Positions 52,401 to 63,339 of a stretch of DNA of 64,000 nucleotides are shown here, piece after piece. The position numbers were made by a program, and so were the translations under genes. The stretch is from Carettochelys insculpta. Its lineage: Eukaryota; Chordata; Testudines; Carettochelyidae. Below the pieces are notes generated by a model. The model saw only the letters and a list, made by a program, of their open reading frames with translations, was not told where the DNA came from and did no database searches. The first letter of the stretch is position 1. Every line of letters begins with the position of its first letter. The stretch covers positions 13,502,001-13,566,000 of the forward strand of contig NC_134152.1 of assembly GCF_033958435.1 (NCBI RefSeq). The letters run 5' to 3'.

Positions 52401-54282
52401 TGTTGATCGCTTGCCACAGGAGATAGAAGATATCACTTAGGAAAAGAAGCAAGAAAGTGCTCTCAGAACTCTAAGAGTCAGAATTATGTATATAAGGTGG
52501 TACTCTAAGGTTCAGCATCAGCGACTTTGTTATGAGACATAATTGTGTGTTTCAATTTTCTTGGTTTTATTTCTGCAGTTAAACTCCCATGATTTCTTGA
52601 TCTTGGTTATTCCTATATAGGGTTCATCACTATCTACTTTCTCTACTGAGTTTATCCTAAGACACTACTCATTTTAATTCCCTACCTTCTATCCCTAAAC
52701 ATAAATAACTTTTGACGCAAACATGGGCAACACCATCTGTTCATATCTTTCAAAGAATTCTAATTACTTCAAACTAACCCAGTCCTCTCATTTTAGTGCC
52801 ACTGTTGTCTTAGTCCCACGCTCAGGTAGCAAAGAGACTTCCAGTGCCTTCACTCTATCAGATACATGCCTATAAAGGCAGGCTTTAGAAGTTTCATACA
52901 GTCCTTCCAGGAAGCTGAAAAAATGCTCATGGAATCTGTAGGCGGAAGAACAGTCAGCAAGCTTGGGGACAGACTTAAGGTACCTTAGGAGTGGAGAATA
53001 GGACTAAGCCAGGTCAGTTAATTGAAAGAAACACGACCAGGATAAGGGATGGCCAAGTAAAGAACAGGAAAGGTGGGGTGAAGAGAAAGAATAGGTTTGG
53101 AAACAGCTGTTTGGGGTAAAGAGGATCTGAAGCTGGGTGGATAGGAAGGGCCATATAAGCCATTGTGCTCTCTCCTGCAGTGTCCCCAGCATCGAAGTGT
53201 GGTATTCCAGCAGCCTTCATTTCCAGCACCTGCTACCAACTGCTTCTTTAGGCATAGGACAGCCTGTCTCTAATTGCACCTAATCCTAAAACCAGGACAG
53301 CTTGTTCCAGTTCAGATCCCTTCCACACCAACATCCAAACAGAAAAGCTTCCTGCTCATTGTGGACTGTGTTCATGTCTCTCTGCTTGTCGTGTGGTCCC
53401 GGGGCCTGCAGAGCTGTTCTTTTTCCTTCTCCTAAGTACTGCTTCTAAGGACTTTTCCCCTAGAGGCCACACTTCTTAGCAGGTTTTCCCCCTTCTTTTT
53501 CTCTTCTCCCCAGGATGCTAGCAGCTTCCCACTTTTTATAGTGCCTGTCTCAAGGCTCCTACAGGAACAGCTCTGTGGGATTGTTTACAGCCCACCTTCA
53601 CCAGGCCCTGCTCTAAAAGAAAGCACTCTCCTCCTTCTGAGCAGTGGCTGACTACATAGTCCTTCCCAACTCTTTTACAGCTGGGGTCATTAATGGTAAT
53701 TAAGCTACCACATCAGGATCAACCAGGGGCTAATGGCTACATCATCACCCGCAATGCAGAGTATAGGACTGGCTTTTACCTGAGGCTGCATTCAGGTTAA
53801 TTAAAAGTTCCTTTTTGGTAGTTTCCAAATTGATTTGCCACCACTACCAAAGGGGCAGCTTTAATTCCTGAACCAGTTATTGCCAAATGATTCTTATCCA
53901 GATTCTTCACTTTTCCTGTGGAAACCTTATTGAACATGGAATAAAGCAGACCCTCTAATACCAGTTTAGTCTCTTATTACATCATTTGAAACTTGATACT
54001 CTTCATTTTCTGGAGTTATTCATTCACCCAGAGGAACCAGAGCTGCTAACAAACCTAGGGTCTGTCCTGCTGAATTTTCAGTCATTTTGGTTGACTAGTA
54101 AAAAAATGCTAGTGGAGAAAGTAAGACAGGAGGACTTAAATGCAACAGAAAAAAATAGTAAACCAGTTTCTTTCCTCCAACGGTGGTGTAAGATCTGGTG
54201 GTCTGCTGTGCTTTAAGGAAACATTAAACATTTCAACACAGAAGTCAACCACGCTATTTCAGCTCTAATGCCTGCTCACATC
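52401..54282. other. Unassigned sequence (1.9 kb)
   Basis: No recognised element; short frames only. Possible single-copy sequence. Confidence 0.45.
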
Positions 54283-54993
54283 GGCTACGTCTACACGTGC
54301 AGCCAACATCGAAATAGCTTATTTCGATGTTGCAACATCGAAATAGTCTATTTCGATGAATAACGTCTACACGTCCTCCAGGGCCAGCAACGTCGATGTT
54401 CAACTTCGACGTTGCTCAGCCCAACATCGAAATAGGCGCAGCGAGGGAACGTCTACACGTCAAAGTAGCACACATCGAAATAGGGATGCCAGGCACAGCT
54501 GCAGACAGGGTCACAGGGCGGACTCAACAGCAAGCCGCTCCCTTAAAGGGCCCCTCCCAGACACAGTTGCACTAAACAACACAAGATACACAGAGCTGAC
54601 AACTGGTTGCAGACCCTGTGCCTGCAGCATAGATCCCCAGCTGCCGCAGAAGCAGCCAGAAGCCCTGGGCTAAGGGCTGCTGCCCACGGTGACCATAGAG
54701 CCCCGCAGGGGCTGGAGAGAGAGCATCTCTCAACCCCCCAGCTGATGGCCGCCATGGAGGACCCAGCAATTTCGACGTTGCGGGACACGGATCGTCTACA
54801 TGGTCCCTACTTCGACGTTGATCATCGAAGTAGGGCGCTATTCCTATCTCCTCATGAGGTTAGCGACTTCGACGTCTCGCCGCCTAACGTCGAAGTTAAC
54901 TTCGAAATAGTGCCCGACGCGTGTAGACGCGACGGGCGCTATTTCGAAGTTGGTGCCGCTACTTCGAAGTAGCGTGCACGTGTAGACGCAGCT
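54283..54993. mobile_element. 711 bp non-autonomous Harbinger derivative N2
   Basis: Starts GGCTACGTCTACACGTGCAG and ends TGTAGACGCAGCT. ATC flanks both sides (54280-54282, 54994-54996). It has the same structure and exactly the same length as N1 (21012-21722): the transposase-side end joined to the Myb-side end. Confidence 0.93.
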
Positions 54994-54996
54994 ATC

Positions 54997-55784
54997 CAGT
55001 CCTGCTCTTACAGTGCTTTTTCTAAGCCCTTCTTAGGGAGAGGGAACTCTCTGTAGCTCCTCCTTCCTGGACCTCCTCAAGCAGAGCTCTTTATACCACC
55101 TAGTGCCATCTCCTCTGGCCAGAAGCCAATTAGTCAGACATTTCCCAGATGCAAGTCATAACTAACGAATTATTTACGCATACTTTGCAGGGCTCAGCTC
55201 CCTCACAGTTGATCATAAATGTGTGATATGTCTGCCAACACAATTTATCCAGAACACTTAATTAGCATCATACAAAAAACACGTAATTTATTTGATAATT
55301 ATGTTTTCTGCAACTTCTAAAAGTAACTAATTATAAGAATGTAGTGCAGTGAAAAGAGATTACCTTATTTCTATTTTCTGGTTATCCAAATATGTATGGC
55401 TGTTTGCCCTAATGTTGTAAATTGTGTTAAGAGGGAATGCAATTATAAAATTGCTCTTTTGGATTACATAGTGGTTTTACATATGCACAGGCTTCTCATG
55501 AGACAAAATCAATGTTGTGAAAATGTAAAATTCTTACAGTTAATTACAGGTATGTGAAGACAGAAACTGCTAATGCGAAACTTTATGCTAACAAATCAAA
55601 GTAAAATGCACTGTCTTGAAGCAGAAGTTAGGTAAAATACTTAAGAAGCCACAATAAAAATGGGATTCTGCTAGAAATGACAAAGGCAGAGTAAAAGGAA
55701 AGAAACGTCCTAACCAAATGCCCTCAGATGTAATATACTGCACATCCACTCTCCTCTAAGACATCTACAAAGGTATGATTGTTG
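54997..55784. other. Unassigned sequence
   Basis: No gene or repeat recognised. Confidence 0.4.
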
Positions 55785-55920
55785 TTTGTGGTGTAGTTGT
55801 AGCTGCATCAGTCCCAGGATACTATAGAGATAAGGGGGGGTGAAGTAACAACTTTGATTGGACGAAATTCTGTTGGTGAGAGAGATGAGCTCTTAAGCCA
55901 CATTCAGCTCTTCTTCCCAG
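55785..55920 (+). repeat. Tail-type repeat (GTTGTAGCTGCATCAGTCCC…)
   Basis: GTAGCTGCATCAGTCCCAGG, TTTGATTGGACGAAATTCTG and TTGGTGAGAGAGATGAGCT are phrases of a common reptile repeat whose layout is like the PLE tails. Family assignment is inference. Confidence 0.5.
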
Positions 55921-56145
55921 TGGGGTACTCCCAGTGTCACAGCAAAACACAAGCAAGTTCTTTCAGAAAATCAGGCCCTTTTTTGAAAGAACGAATGGTG
56001 CATCCACACACAAAATGCGCTCTTTCAATCAAAATCAAAAGAATTTAGCTCTTCCTCTGGCAGACCTCTTCTGCTCTCAGATCAGGAGGAATGTCTCCTT
56101 TTGAAAGCTTCTTTCAAAAAAAGCATGTGTAGACACTCCTTATTG
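55921..56145. mobile_element. MITE fragment
   Basis: GAAAGCTTCTTTCAAAAAAAGC, AAGCATGTGTAGACACTCC and the opposite arm CTTTTTTGAAAGAACG with GGTGCATCCACAC suggest a degraded inverted-repeat element. Confidence 0.5.
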
Positions 56146-56149
56146 AAGA

Positions 56150-57320
56150 GCTCCATCATGATTTCAACAGTTTCCACACCAACATCAACCTCAGCCTAAC
56201 ACCACCCGATACCGGAAACTCCCAGACCGCTACTCTTACCTATATGCCACCAGCTTCCATCCAGGGCACACCACACAATCCATTGTATACAGCCAAACAC
56301 TAACGTACAACCACATTTGCTCCAATTCCGCCGACAAATACCTACAAGACCTTTACTAAGCTTTCCTGACATTACAATACTCACCTCAGGAAGTTAAGAA
56401 AGAGATTGACAGAGTCAGACGTACCCAGAAGCCACCTGCTACAAGAAAGGCCCAACAAGGAAAACAACAGAACAACACTGGCCATCACATAGAACCCCCA
56501 GCTAAAACCTCTCCAGCACACCATCAGTGATCTACAAGCCATCCTGGACAATGATCCTTCACTCTCACAGACATTGGGAGGCAGGCCAGTCTTCACCTAC
56601 AGACAACTAGCCAACTTTAAACAAATTCTCACCAGAAACTATAGACCACACCACAGTAACTCTAAACCTGGAACCAATCCCTGCAACAAACCTCACTTCT
56701 AACTCTGCTCACATATCTACCCCAGTGATATCACCACAGGACCTAACCACATGAAGCACACCATGAGGGGCTTTCTCACCTCCTCATCTACTGATATAAT
56801 ATATGCCATCATGTACCAGCAATGCCCCCACTGCAATATACATTGGCCAAACTGGACTGCGTAAAAGAATAAATGGACACAAATCTGATATCAGGAATGG
56901 TAACATACAAAAACCTGTAGGAGATCCTTTCAATCTCCCTGGACATTCAGTAACAGATTTAAAAGTTGCAATCCTACACGAAAAAAACTTCAAGAACAGA
57001 CTCCAGAGAGAAACTGCAGAGCTGCAATTCATTTGCAAATTTGACAACATCAACCAAGGATTGAACAGAAACTAGCAGTGGCTGGCCAATTACAAAAACA
57101 CTTTCTCCATTCTTGATGTTCACACCTCCAAAACTCTGGCCCTTTCTCTTGACTGGGACTCCCTCCTTTTCATAAACGCATATATTTAAACCCTCCTCTG
57201 GAAACCCACACTCATACATCTGACGAAGTGGGTCTTTGCCCATGAAAGCTTAAGCTCCAAAATATCTGTTAGTCTACAAGGTGCTACAGGACTTTTTCCT
57301 GTTTTTGAAAATACAGACTA
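56150..57320 (+). mobile_element. Penelope-like element, 3' part
   Basis: Plus orientation. Degraded coding sequence (THNPLYTAKH, HISTPVISPQDLTT) precedes a good GIY-YIG frame. The tail follows: CGAAGTGGGTCTTTGCCCAT, GAAAGCTTAAGCTCC, TGTTAGTCTACAAGGTGCTA and CAGACTAATTCAGC. The 5' reverse-transcriptase part is absent. Confidence 0.85.
56803..57075 (+). pseudogene. PLE GIY-YIG endonuclease domain
   Basis: The frame reads TAIYIGQTGLRKRINGHKSD (GIY-YIG motif with the YIGQT half and the conserved Arg/His), then DPFNLPGHSVTDLKVAILHE, FKNRLQRETAELQFICKFDN and NQGLNRN-stop. The residues after GHK and the Glu in QRETAEL match the catalytic layout of the PLE endonuclease, which nicks target DNA for retrotransposition. 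It is the best-preserved PLE coding block in the window. No complete reverse transcriptase is attached. Confidence 0.85.
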
Positions 57321-57658
57321 ATTCAGCTAACCCTGATACAAAGAATTTATTTGGCATAAGAGAGTTGCCATATGCAAGTTAAAGTTTAACAGGTCTGTAA
57401 CCTTTGGCATAGATAAATGGTCTGATTTTGGAAAAGTAAGGCAGGAGCTGGAACATGATGGTGAACGGCTGATGCAGGGAATGTGGAAGTGCATGCTGCG
57501 AGATCCATTTGTGCAAGTGGTGATAAGTATAATAAAAGGCTAAGATCATATTCCTGTGTGAGTTCATTCAAGAGCATAGTGATCATCTGGTTTCACCCAT
57601 GTAATTATTATTGGGATATTTAATGCCTGGGATGAGATAGTCCAAATATTGTGATAGG
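57321..57658. other. Unassigned sequence
   Basis: No gene or repeat recognised between the PLE tail and the CR1 3' end. Confidence 0.35.
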
Positions 57659-58076
57659 TATCATAGAATCACAGAACAATAGAGCTGGAAGAGACCAAAA
57701 AAACCATCAAGTTCAGCCCCCTGCTCTAAGCAGGACCAAATCCATCAGATCAGACCTGACAGGGCTTTGTCCAGGCGAGACTTAAACACCTCCAGGGATG
57801 GAGACTCCACTACTTCCCTGGGGAGACCATTCCAATGCTTCACCACCCTCCTAGTGAAAAAGTTTTTCTAATATTCAACCTGGACCTTTCCAACCACAAC
57901 TTGAGACCATTGTTCCATGTTCTGCCATCCGTGACCACTGTGAACAGCCTCTTTGCAGCCTCCCTTCAGTAAGTTGAAGGCTGTTATCAAGTACCCCCTC
58001 AGGCTTCTCTTCTGCAGACTAAACAGTCCCAATTCCCTCAACCTTTCCTCACAAGTCATATGCTCTAGCCCCCTAA

Positions 58077-60517
58077 TTATTTGGTTGCCCTCCGCTGGAC
58101 CATCTCCAGTGTATCCACATCCTTCCTATAAATGGGGGCCCAGAACTGGACACAGTACTCCAGATGCAGCCTCACCAAAGCCGAATAAAGAAGAATTATC
58201 ACTTCTCTGGATCTACTGGCAACGCTCCTCTTGATGCAACCTAATATGCCATTAGCCTTCTTGGCTACAACGGCACACTGTTGACTCATGTCCAGCTTCT
58301 CATCCACTACAACTCCCAGATCCTTTTCTGCAAAACTACTACTGAGCCAGTTGGACCCCAGCCTGTAACAATGCTTGGGATTCTTCTGGCCCAAGTGCAG
58401 ACTCTGCACTTCCCCTTATTGAACCTCATCAGATTTCTTGCAGCCCAGTCTTCCAATTTGTCTAAGTCAGTCTGGACCCTGTCGCTACCCTCCAGCATAT
58501 CTACCTCTCCTGCTAGCTTAGTGTCATCTGAAAACTTGCTGAGGGTGCAATCCAATCCCTCATCCAGATCATTGATAAATATGTTGAACAAAACAGGACC
58601 CAGAACCAAACCTTGGGGCACACCACTAGAAACTGACCGCCATCCCAACATCAAGCCGTTGATCACTACCCTCTGGGACCAACCTTCTAGCCAGCTTTCT
58701 ATCCATCTTACTGTCCATTTATCCAATCCACATTCCTTTAACTTGCCTACAAGAATATTGTGGTAGACCGTATCAAAAGCTTTGCTAAAGTCAAGATAAA
58801 TCACATCCATTGATTTTCCCCTATCCACAGAGCCAGTTATCTCATCATAGAAACTAATCAGATTGGTCAGGTATGACTTGCCTTTCATGAATCCATGCTG
58901 ACTATTCCTGATCACTCTCCCCTCCTCCAAATGCCTCAAAATGACTTCCTTGAGGAGCCCCTCCATGATTTTTCCAGGGACTGATGTAAGATTCACCAGC
59001 CTATAGTTCCCTGGATCATCCTTCTTCCCTTTTTTAAAGATGGGCACCACATTTGCCTTTTTCCAATCATCCGGGATCTCTACCGATCTCCACGACTTTT
59101 CAAAGATAACAGCCAAGGGCTCGTCAACAACATATGCCAACTCCCTCAGAACCCTAGGATGAATTAGGTCCGGGCCCATCGACTTATGTACATTAAGCCT
59201 TTTTAGATAGCTCCTAACCTGTTCTTTCCCTACCAAAGGCTGTCCACCTTCATCCCACAATGCATCACTTATCGCATTAGTCCAGGAGCTGTCTTTGTCC
59301 ATGAAGACAGAGGCAAAGAAAGCATTAAGCACTTCAGTTTTCCCTACACCATCTATCACTGGGTTACCTCCGTCATCCAGTAGGGGCCCCACGCCCTCTC
59401 TGTTCACCTTCTTCTTGTTAACATGCCTGTAGAAACTTTTCTTGTTATCCTTCACATTCCTCACGAGTCGCAATTCCAGTTGCGCTTTCGCCTTCCTGAT
59501 AACCGCCCTACATTCTCGAGCTATACGTTTATACCCCTCCCTAGACATCTTTCCCAGTTTCCACTTTTTGTAAACTCCCTTTTTGTGCCAAAATTTTCCA
59601 AGGATCTCCCTATTAAGCCAATCTGGTCTCCTACCACATTTAATTCTCTTGCTGTGCATCGGGACAGTTTCTTTCTGTGCCTTCAATAGGGCTTCCTTAA
59701 AATACTGCCAGTTTTCGTGGCCTCCTTTTCCCTTCATTATAGCATCCCAGGGGATTCTGCCCATCAGGTTCCTGAAGGAGTCAAAGTCTGCTTTTCTGAA
59801 GTCTAAGGTGTGTAATTTGCTGCTCTCTTTCCTTCCTTTGGTCAGAATCCTGAAGTCTACCATCTCATGATCACTGCTTCCCAGCTTGTTCCCCACCTCT
59901 ACCTTGCCTATTAGTTGCTCCCTGTTTGTAAGCAGCAGGTCGAGCTGCACACGACCACTGGTTGGGTCCTTCAGCACTTGTACCAAGAAGCGTTCCCCAA
60001 CATTCTCCAGAAATTTCCTGAACTGCTTGTGTACTGCTGTATTGGTCTTCCAACAGATGTCAGGGTAATTGAAGTCCCCCATGATAACGAGAGCCTGCGA
60101 TCCGGAAGCTTCTCTCAGTTGTCCAAAAAAAGCCTCATCTACCTCATCGTCCTGATTTGGCAGCCTGTAGCAGACACCAACCACCATATCTCCAGTGCTG
60201 ACTACACCACTAAGCTTGATCCAGAGCTTCACAACAGGCTTTTCTTCCTCTGTGTACTGGAGTTCCAAGCAATCATAGTGCTCTCTTACACCCAGTGCAA
60301 CCCCTCCTCTTCTCCCTTGCCTGTTCTTCCTGAACAGTTTATACCCTTTCATGGCAGTGCTCCAGTCATGTGAGTCATCCCACCAAGTCTCTGTTATTCC
60401 AATCAAGTCATAGCTCTTGGACTGAGCCAGGGCTTCTAATTCCTCTTGCTTGTTACCCAGGCTTCTGGCATTGGTGTACAAACACCTTAGATAACCAGTC
60501 AATCTCCCCGCCCCCAC
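58077..60517 (-). pseudogene. CR1 ORF2: AP endonuclease + reverse transcriptase
   Basis: ORF2 nicks target DNA and copies the CR1 RNA there. Endonuclease motifs: [33 protein letters not shown] (catalytic Glu), [12 protein letters not shown] (Asp/Asn) and [10 protein letters not shown] (Asp-His). Reverse transcriptase: [35 protein letters not shown] (motif A Asp), [18 protein letters not shown] (motif B) and FSDDTKLAG (motif C). Motif B has Leu where PQGS is usual, and motif C has Ser where FADD is usual. A one-base deletion near 58400 shifts the frame after FNKGKCRV; the C-terminus continues to 58077 as [20 protein letters not shown]. The stated start (GTG at 60517) follows a stop in the same frame, so the true start is uncertain. 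Confidence 0.9.
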
Positions 60518-60624
60518 TACTCAGACCAAGGGTCCACTTTTGTTGTACATTCCTCTTTGCATTTCTTCCCAGCCTCCAAGTTCCTTTCTACAAACAGGAT
60601 TTCTGTCACCGTCCCCCAGCAAAT

Positions 60625-61632
60625 CTAGTTTAAAGCTCTCCTCGCTAAGTTTGCAGGCCTACTTGCGAAAATGCTCCTTCCTGTCTTGGTTAGGTGGACC
60701 CCACCTCTTCCCAATAATCCTTGTGCCTGGAAGAGTGTCCCATGATCAAAGAATCCAAAGCCCTCTCTCCGACACCACCTGCGTAACCATGCATTTACTT
60801 CCTCAGTTCGACGGTCCCTACCTAGCCCTTTCCCTTCAACAGAAAGGATGGACGAGAACACCGCTTGCACTCCAAATTCTTTGACCCTTCTCCCCAGCGC
60901 CTTATAAGCTGCAGTAACCCACTCAAGGTCATTCTTGGCTGTATCGTTAGTTCCCACATGCAGAAGCAGGAAGGGATAGTATTCTGAAGGCTTGAGCAGT
61001 TTTGTAAGGCTCTCAGTCACATCCTGAATTTGAGCTCCCGGTAAACAGCACACCTCACGAGATTGCAGGTCCGGTCAGCAGATGGATGGTTCAGTCCCTC
61101 TTAGGAGGGAGTCCCCTGCCACCACCACCCGTCTTTTTCTTCTGGGGGTGGTGGTCATTGAACCCCCACCCCTAGGACTACACCTCCCTTGTCCTGCAGT
61201 AGAAGCAGTTCTTTTGCAATTTTCTTCCTGTGAGGCACCTTCCAAAGCATTCACCACCACAGAACCAACGAAGAGTGCCTGAAAACGATCACTTATCTCG
61301 ATATCAATGAGGGACTCGTGTACCGGCCTTCTTTTTCTTCTAGAAGTTACGTGCTGCCAGTTCTCCGCTGCATTCCTTACCACCCTCTCCGGTTCTTCCA
61401 CTTGCCGTGCTTGCAAGATTAAACGCTCCTTTCTGTCAAGGAAATCTTCATCCTCCCTGACTGAGCATAGGGTCAACACTTGAGCCTCCAGTCCTCTAAT
61501 TTTTTCTTCTAAAATGGAGACCAGCTTGCACTTAGTGCAGACGAAATCCCTTCTTTCCTCAGGGAAGAAGACAAACATGGCGCATCCCGAGCAGGTAACA
61601 GCAGCAGACCTGTCACTATCCATGCCTGCCAT
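60625..61632 (-). pseudogene. CR1 ORF1: zinc-knuckle/coiled-coil plus SGNH esterase
   Basis: ORF1 of CR1 is an RNA-binding companion protein. ATG at 61632 (MAGMDSDRSAAVTC). A cysteine cluster CSGC-x16-CTKC is followed by a coiled coil (LVSILEEKIRGLEAQVLTL) and a basic middle region (RKRRPVHESL). An SGNH-type esterase follows with VVVAGDSLLRGTE (block I Ser), LLHVGTNDTA (block III Asn) and GGVHLTKTG (block V His). A single TGA at 61075-61077 lies in frame between blocks I and III; CGA to TGA is the simplest origin. Otherwise the frame is continuous to the stop near 60625. About 110 bp separate it from ORF2. Confidence 0.85.
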
Positions 61633-62060
61633 CCTAGAACAGTGATTTAAAAGAAAGGCAAGGGTCCCTGGCCCCTTCCACTCTCTTCCAAACTCCCACT
61701 CTAAACTCCCTGTTTGCAGTCCCCTGTTCACAAGCTCACCTGCCTGGACACTGCTTTATAAAGCCCTGAACTGCCTCAAAGTCCCTCCCCTTACTGAGGC
61801 TCAGCCACTCAGCAGAGGCTTCTAGATAACAAGCTTATTTAGAAGCCAACAGATTCCAACTGCCAGTCCCAGTCCACCCTCTATGGGGGGGGGCAGAAAA
61901 AAAAACTAACAGCCACACACCACAGAGCAGAAAAACACCACAGCCACAGTCAGAAGCCCCAAACACAACACTCACCCAGACAGCCTCTTACTTAAGAATC
62001 CTGTTTTGCCTTCTCCTTTACCTGCCTGGAGAACTTCCTCTCTAACTCCTTGTCCCTGTA

Positions 62061-62399
62061 TGTGTAGGAACCATTGAGCTTGAAAGGTACGTTCAGATGG
62101 GTACTGATCATAGCAGTGGGCATATGTCACCAGGTTTTGCATCTATTGTTCTGAAAGTGTTTGGTGCCACTGTCCTCATCTGGGGAGAGCTTCCTTCAGG
62201 ATGAAAAATGAAAGACGACAAAAACACCATATCAGCTGTGGGGGAACATGTTACACTTATATGTTATATTTGCATCTATCAATCCTCAAAGGAAATCTGC
62301 ACAACACTTTCAAAAGACAAGCCTGGGAGCTTAAATTCATCATTCTGTTAAACACCAAAAATCATGGACTTCAAAGAGACACAAGACTTATGTCTTATT
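62061..62399. other. Unassigned sequence
   Basis: No gene or repeat recognised between the CR1 5' end and the last Harbinger copy. Confidence 0.35.
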
Positions 62400-62754
62400 A
62401 GCTACGTCTACACTGGGATGCTACATCAACATAGCTTATTTCGATGTAGCGAAATCGAAATAAGCTATTTCAACAAATAGCGTCCACACATCCTCCAGGG
62501 TTGGTGCCGTCGACGTTCAATGTCGACGTTGGACAGCACTACATCAAAATAGGCGCTGCAGGGGAGCGTCTATACACAAAAGTGGCCCAAATTGAAATAA
62601 GGGTGCCAGGAACAGCTGCAGACAGGGTCACAGGGTGGACTAGCACTTCCGGCGCAACAGCAAGCCCCTCCCTTAAAGGGCCCCTCCCAGACACACTCAG
62701 CCTGCACAGCACGCGGTCTGCAGAGCCACAGGCACGCACACCCCGTGAAGCACC

Positions 62755-63248
62755 ATGGACCCCCAGCAGCAGCAGCAGCAGCAGCCGCAGCCAGAGGCCC
62801 ACACACCTGCCCCTGGAGGACCAGTAGCTGTCCTGCTCAGTGCCATGCAGGAGGCAGCTGACCATTTTTTATTTGAGGAAGATGAGCTGCCCCCAGGGGA
62901 TGAGGAAGCAGCCCCAGACCTTGCTGCCCTCCCAACCCCCCACACCGCACATGCCGCCGGCTGCGGAGATACCCCACAAGCACGGACTGGTGGGAGCGGC
63001 TGGTGCTCGGCGAGTGGGACAATGACCGCTGGCTCCGGAACTTCTGAATGAGCCGGCAGACATTCCTGGAGCTCTGCCAGTGGCTCACCCCTGCCTTACG
63101 GCACCAGGACACCCCCATGCAACGTGCCCTCACTGTAGAGAAATGGGTCAGCATCACTGTCTGGAAGCTGGCCACTCCCGACAGCTACTGATCCGTAGGG
63201 CAGCAGTTCAGCGTGGGCAAGGCCACCGTCGGGGCTGTCCTCATGGAG
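62755..63248 (+). pseudogene. Harbinger transposase, exon 1 (copy 3)
   Basis: Starts MDPQQQQQQQPQPEAHTPAP from a CAG tract. The transposase frame, offset from it, reads TDWWERLVLGEWDNDRWLRN followed by Phe-TGA where copies 1 and 2 have Phe-Arg. Then MSRQTFLELCQWLTPALRHQ, and a second TGA replaces the Arg in SYRS. Both stops fit CGN to TGN changes. The donor ATGGAG|GTAAGAGG is intact. The exon is non-functional. Confidence 0.75.
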
Positions 63249-63339
63249 GTAAGAGGACCCGGGGGGGGAACCCGGGGGGGAGGGCCAGGCACACCCTGCA
63301 CACCCCTCACTGGTGCTCTGTCATGTCCTTCCCCTGCAG
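63249..63339 (+). other. Transposase intron (copy 3)
   Basis: 91 bp with GTAAGAGG donor and CCCCTGCAG acceptor, G/C-rich. It is the shortest of the three copies. Confidence 0.8.

Larger units (their letters stand above)
57659..62060 (-). mobile_element. Nearly full-length CR1 LINE
   Basis: Read on the minus strand: 5' leader (about 62060-61633), ORF1, ORF2 and a 3' UTR ending in AGCTCTATTGTTCTGTGATT and CTATGATA, the CR1 terminal motif. Only two disabling lesions are obvious in about 3.5 kb of coding sequence. The 5' border is a guess because CR1 leaves no clean duplication. This is the youngest-looking retroelement in the window. Confidence 0.88.
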
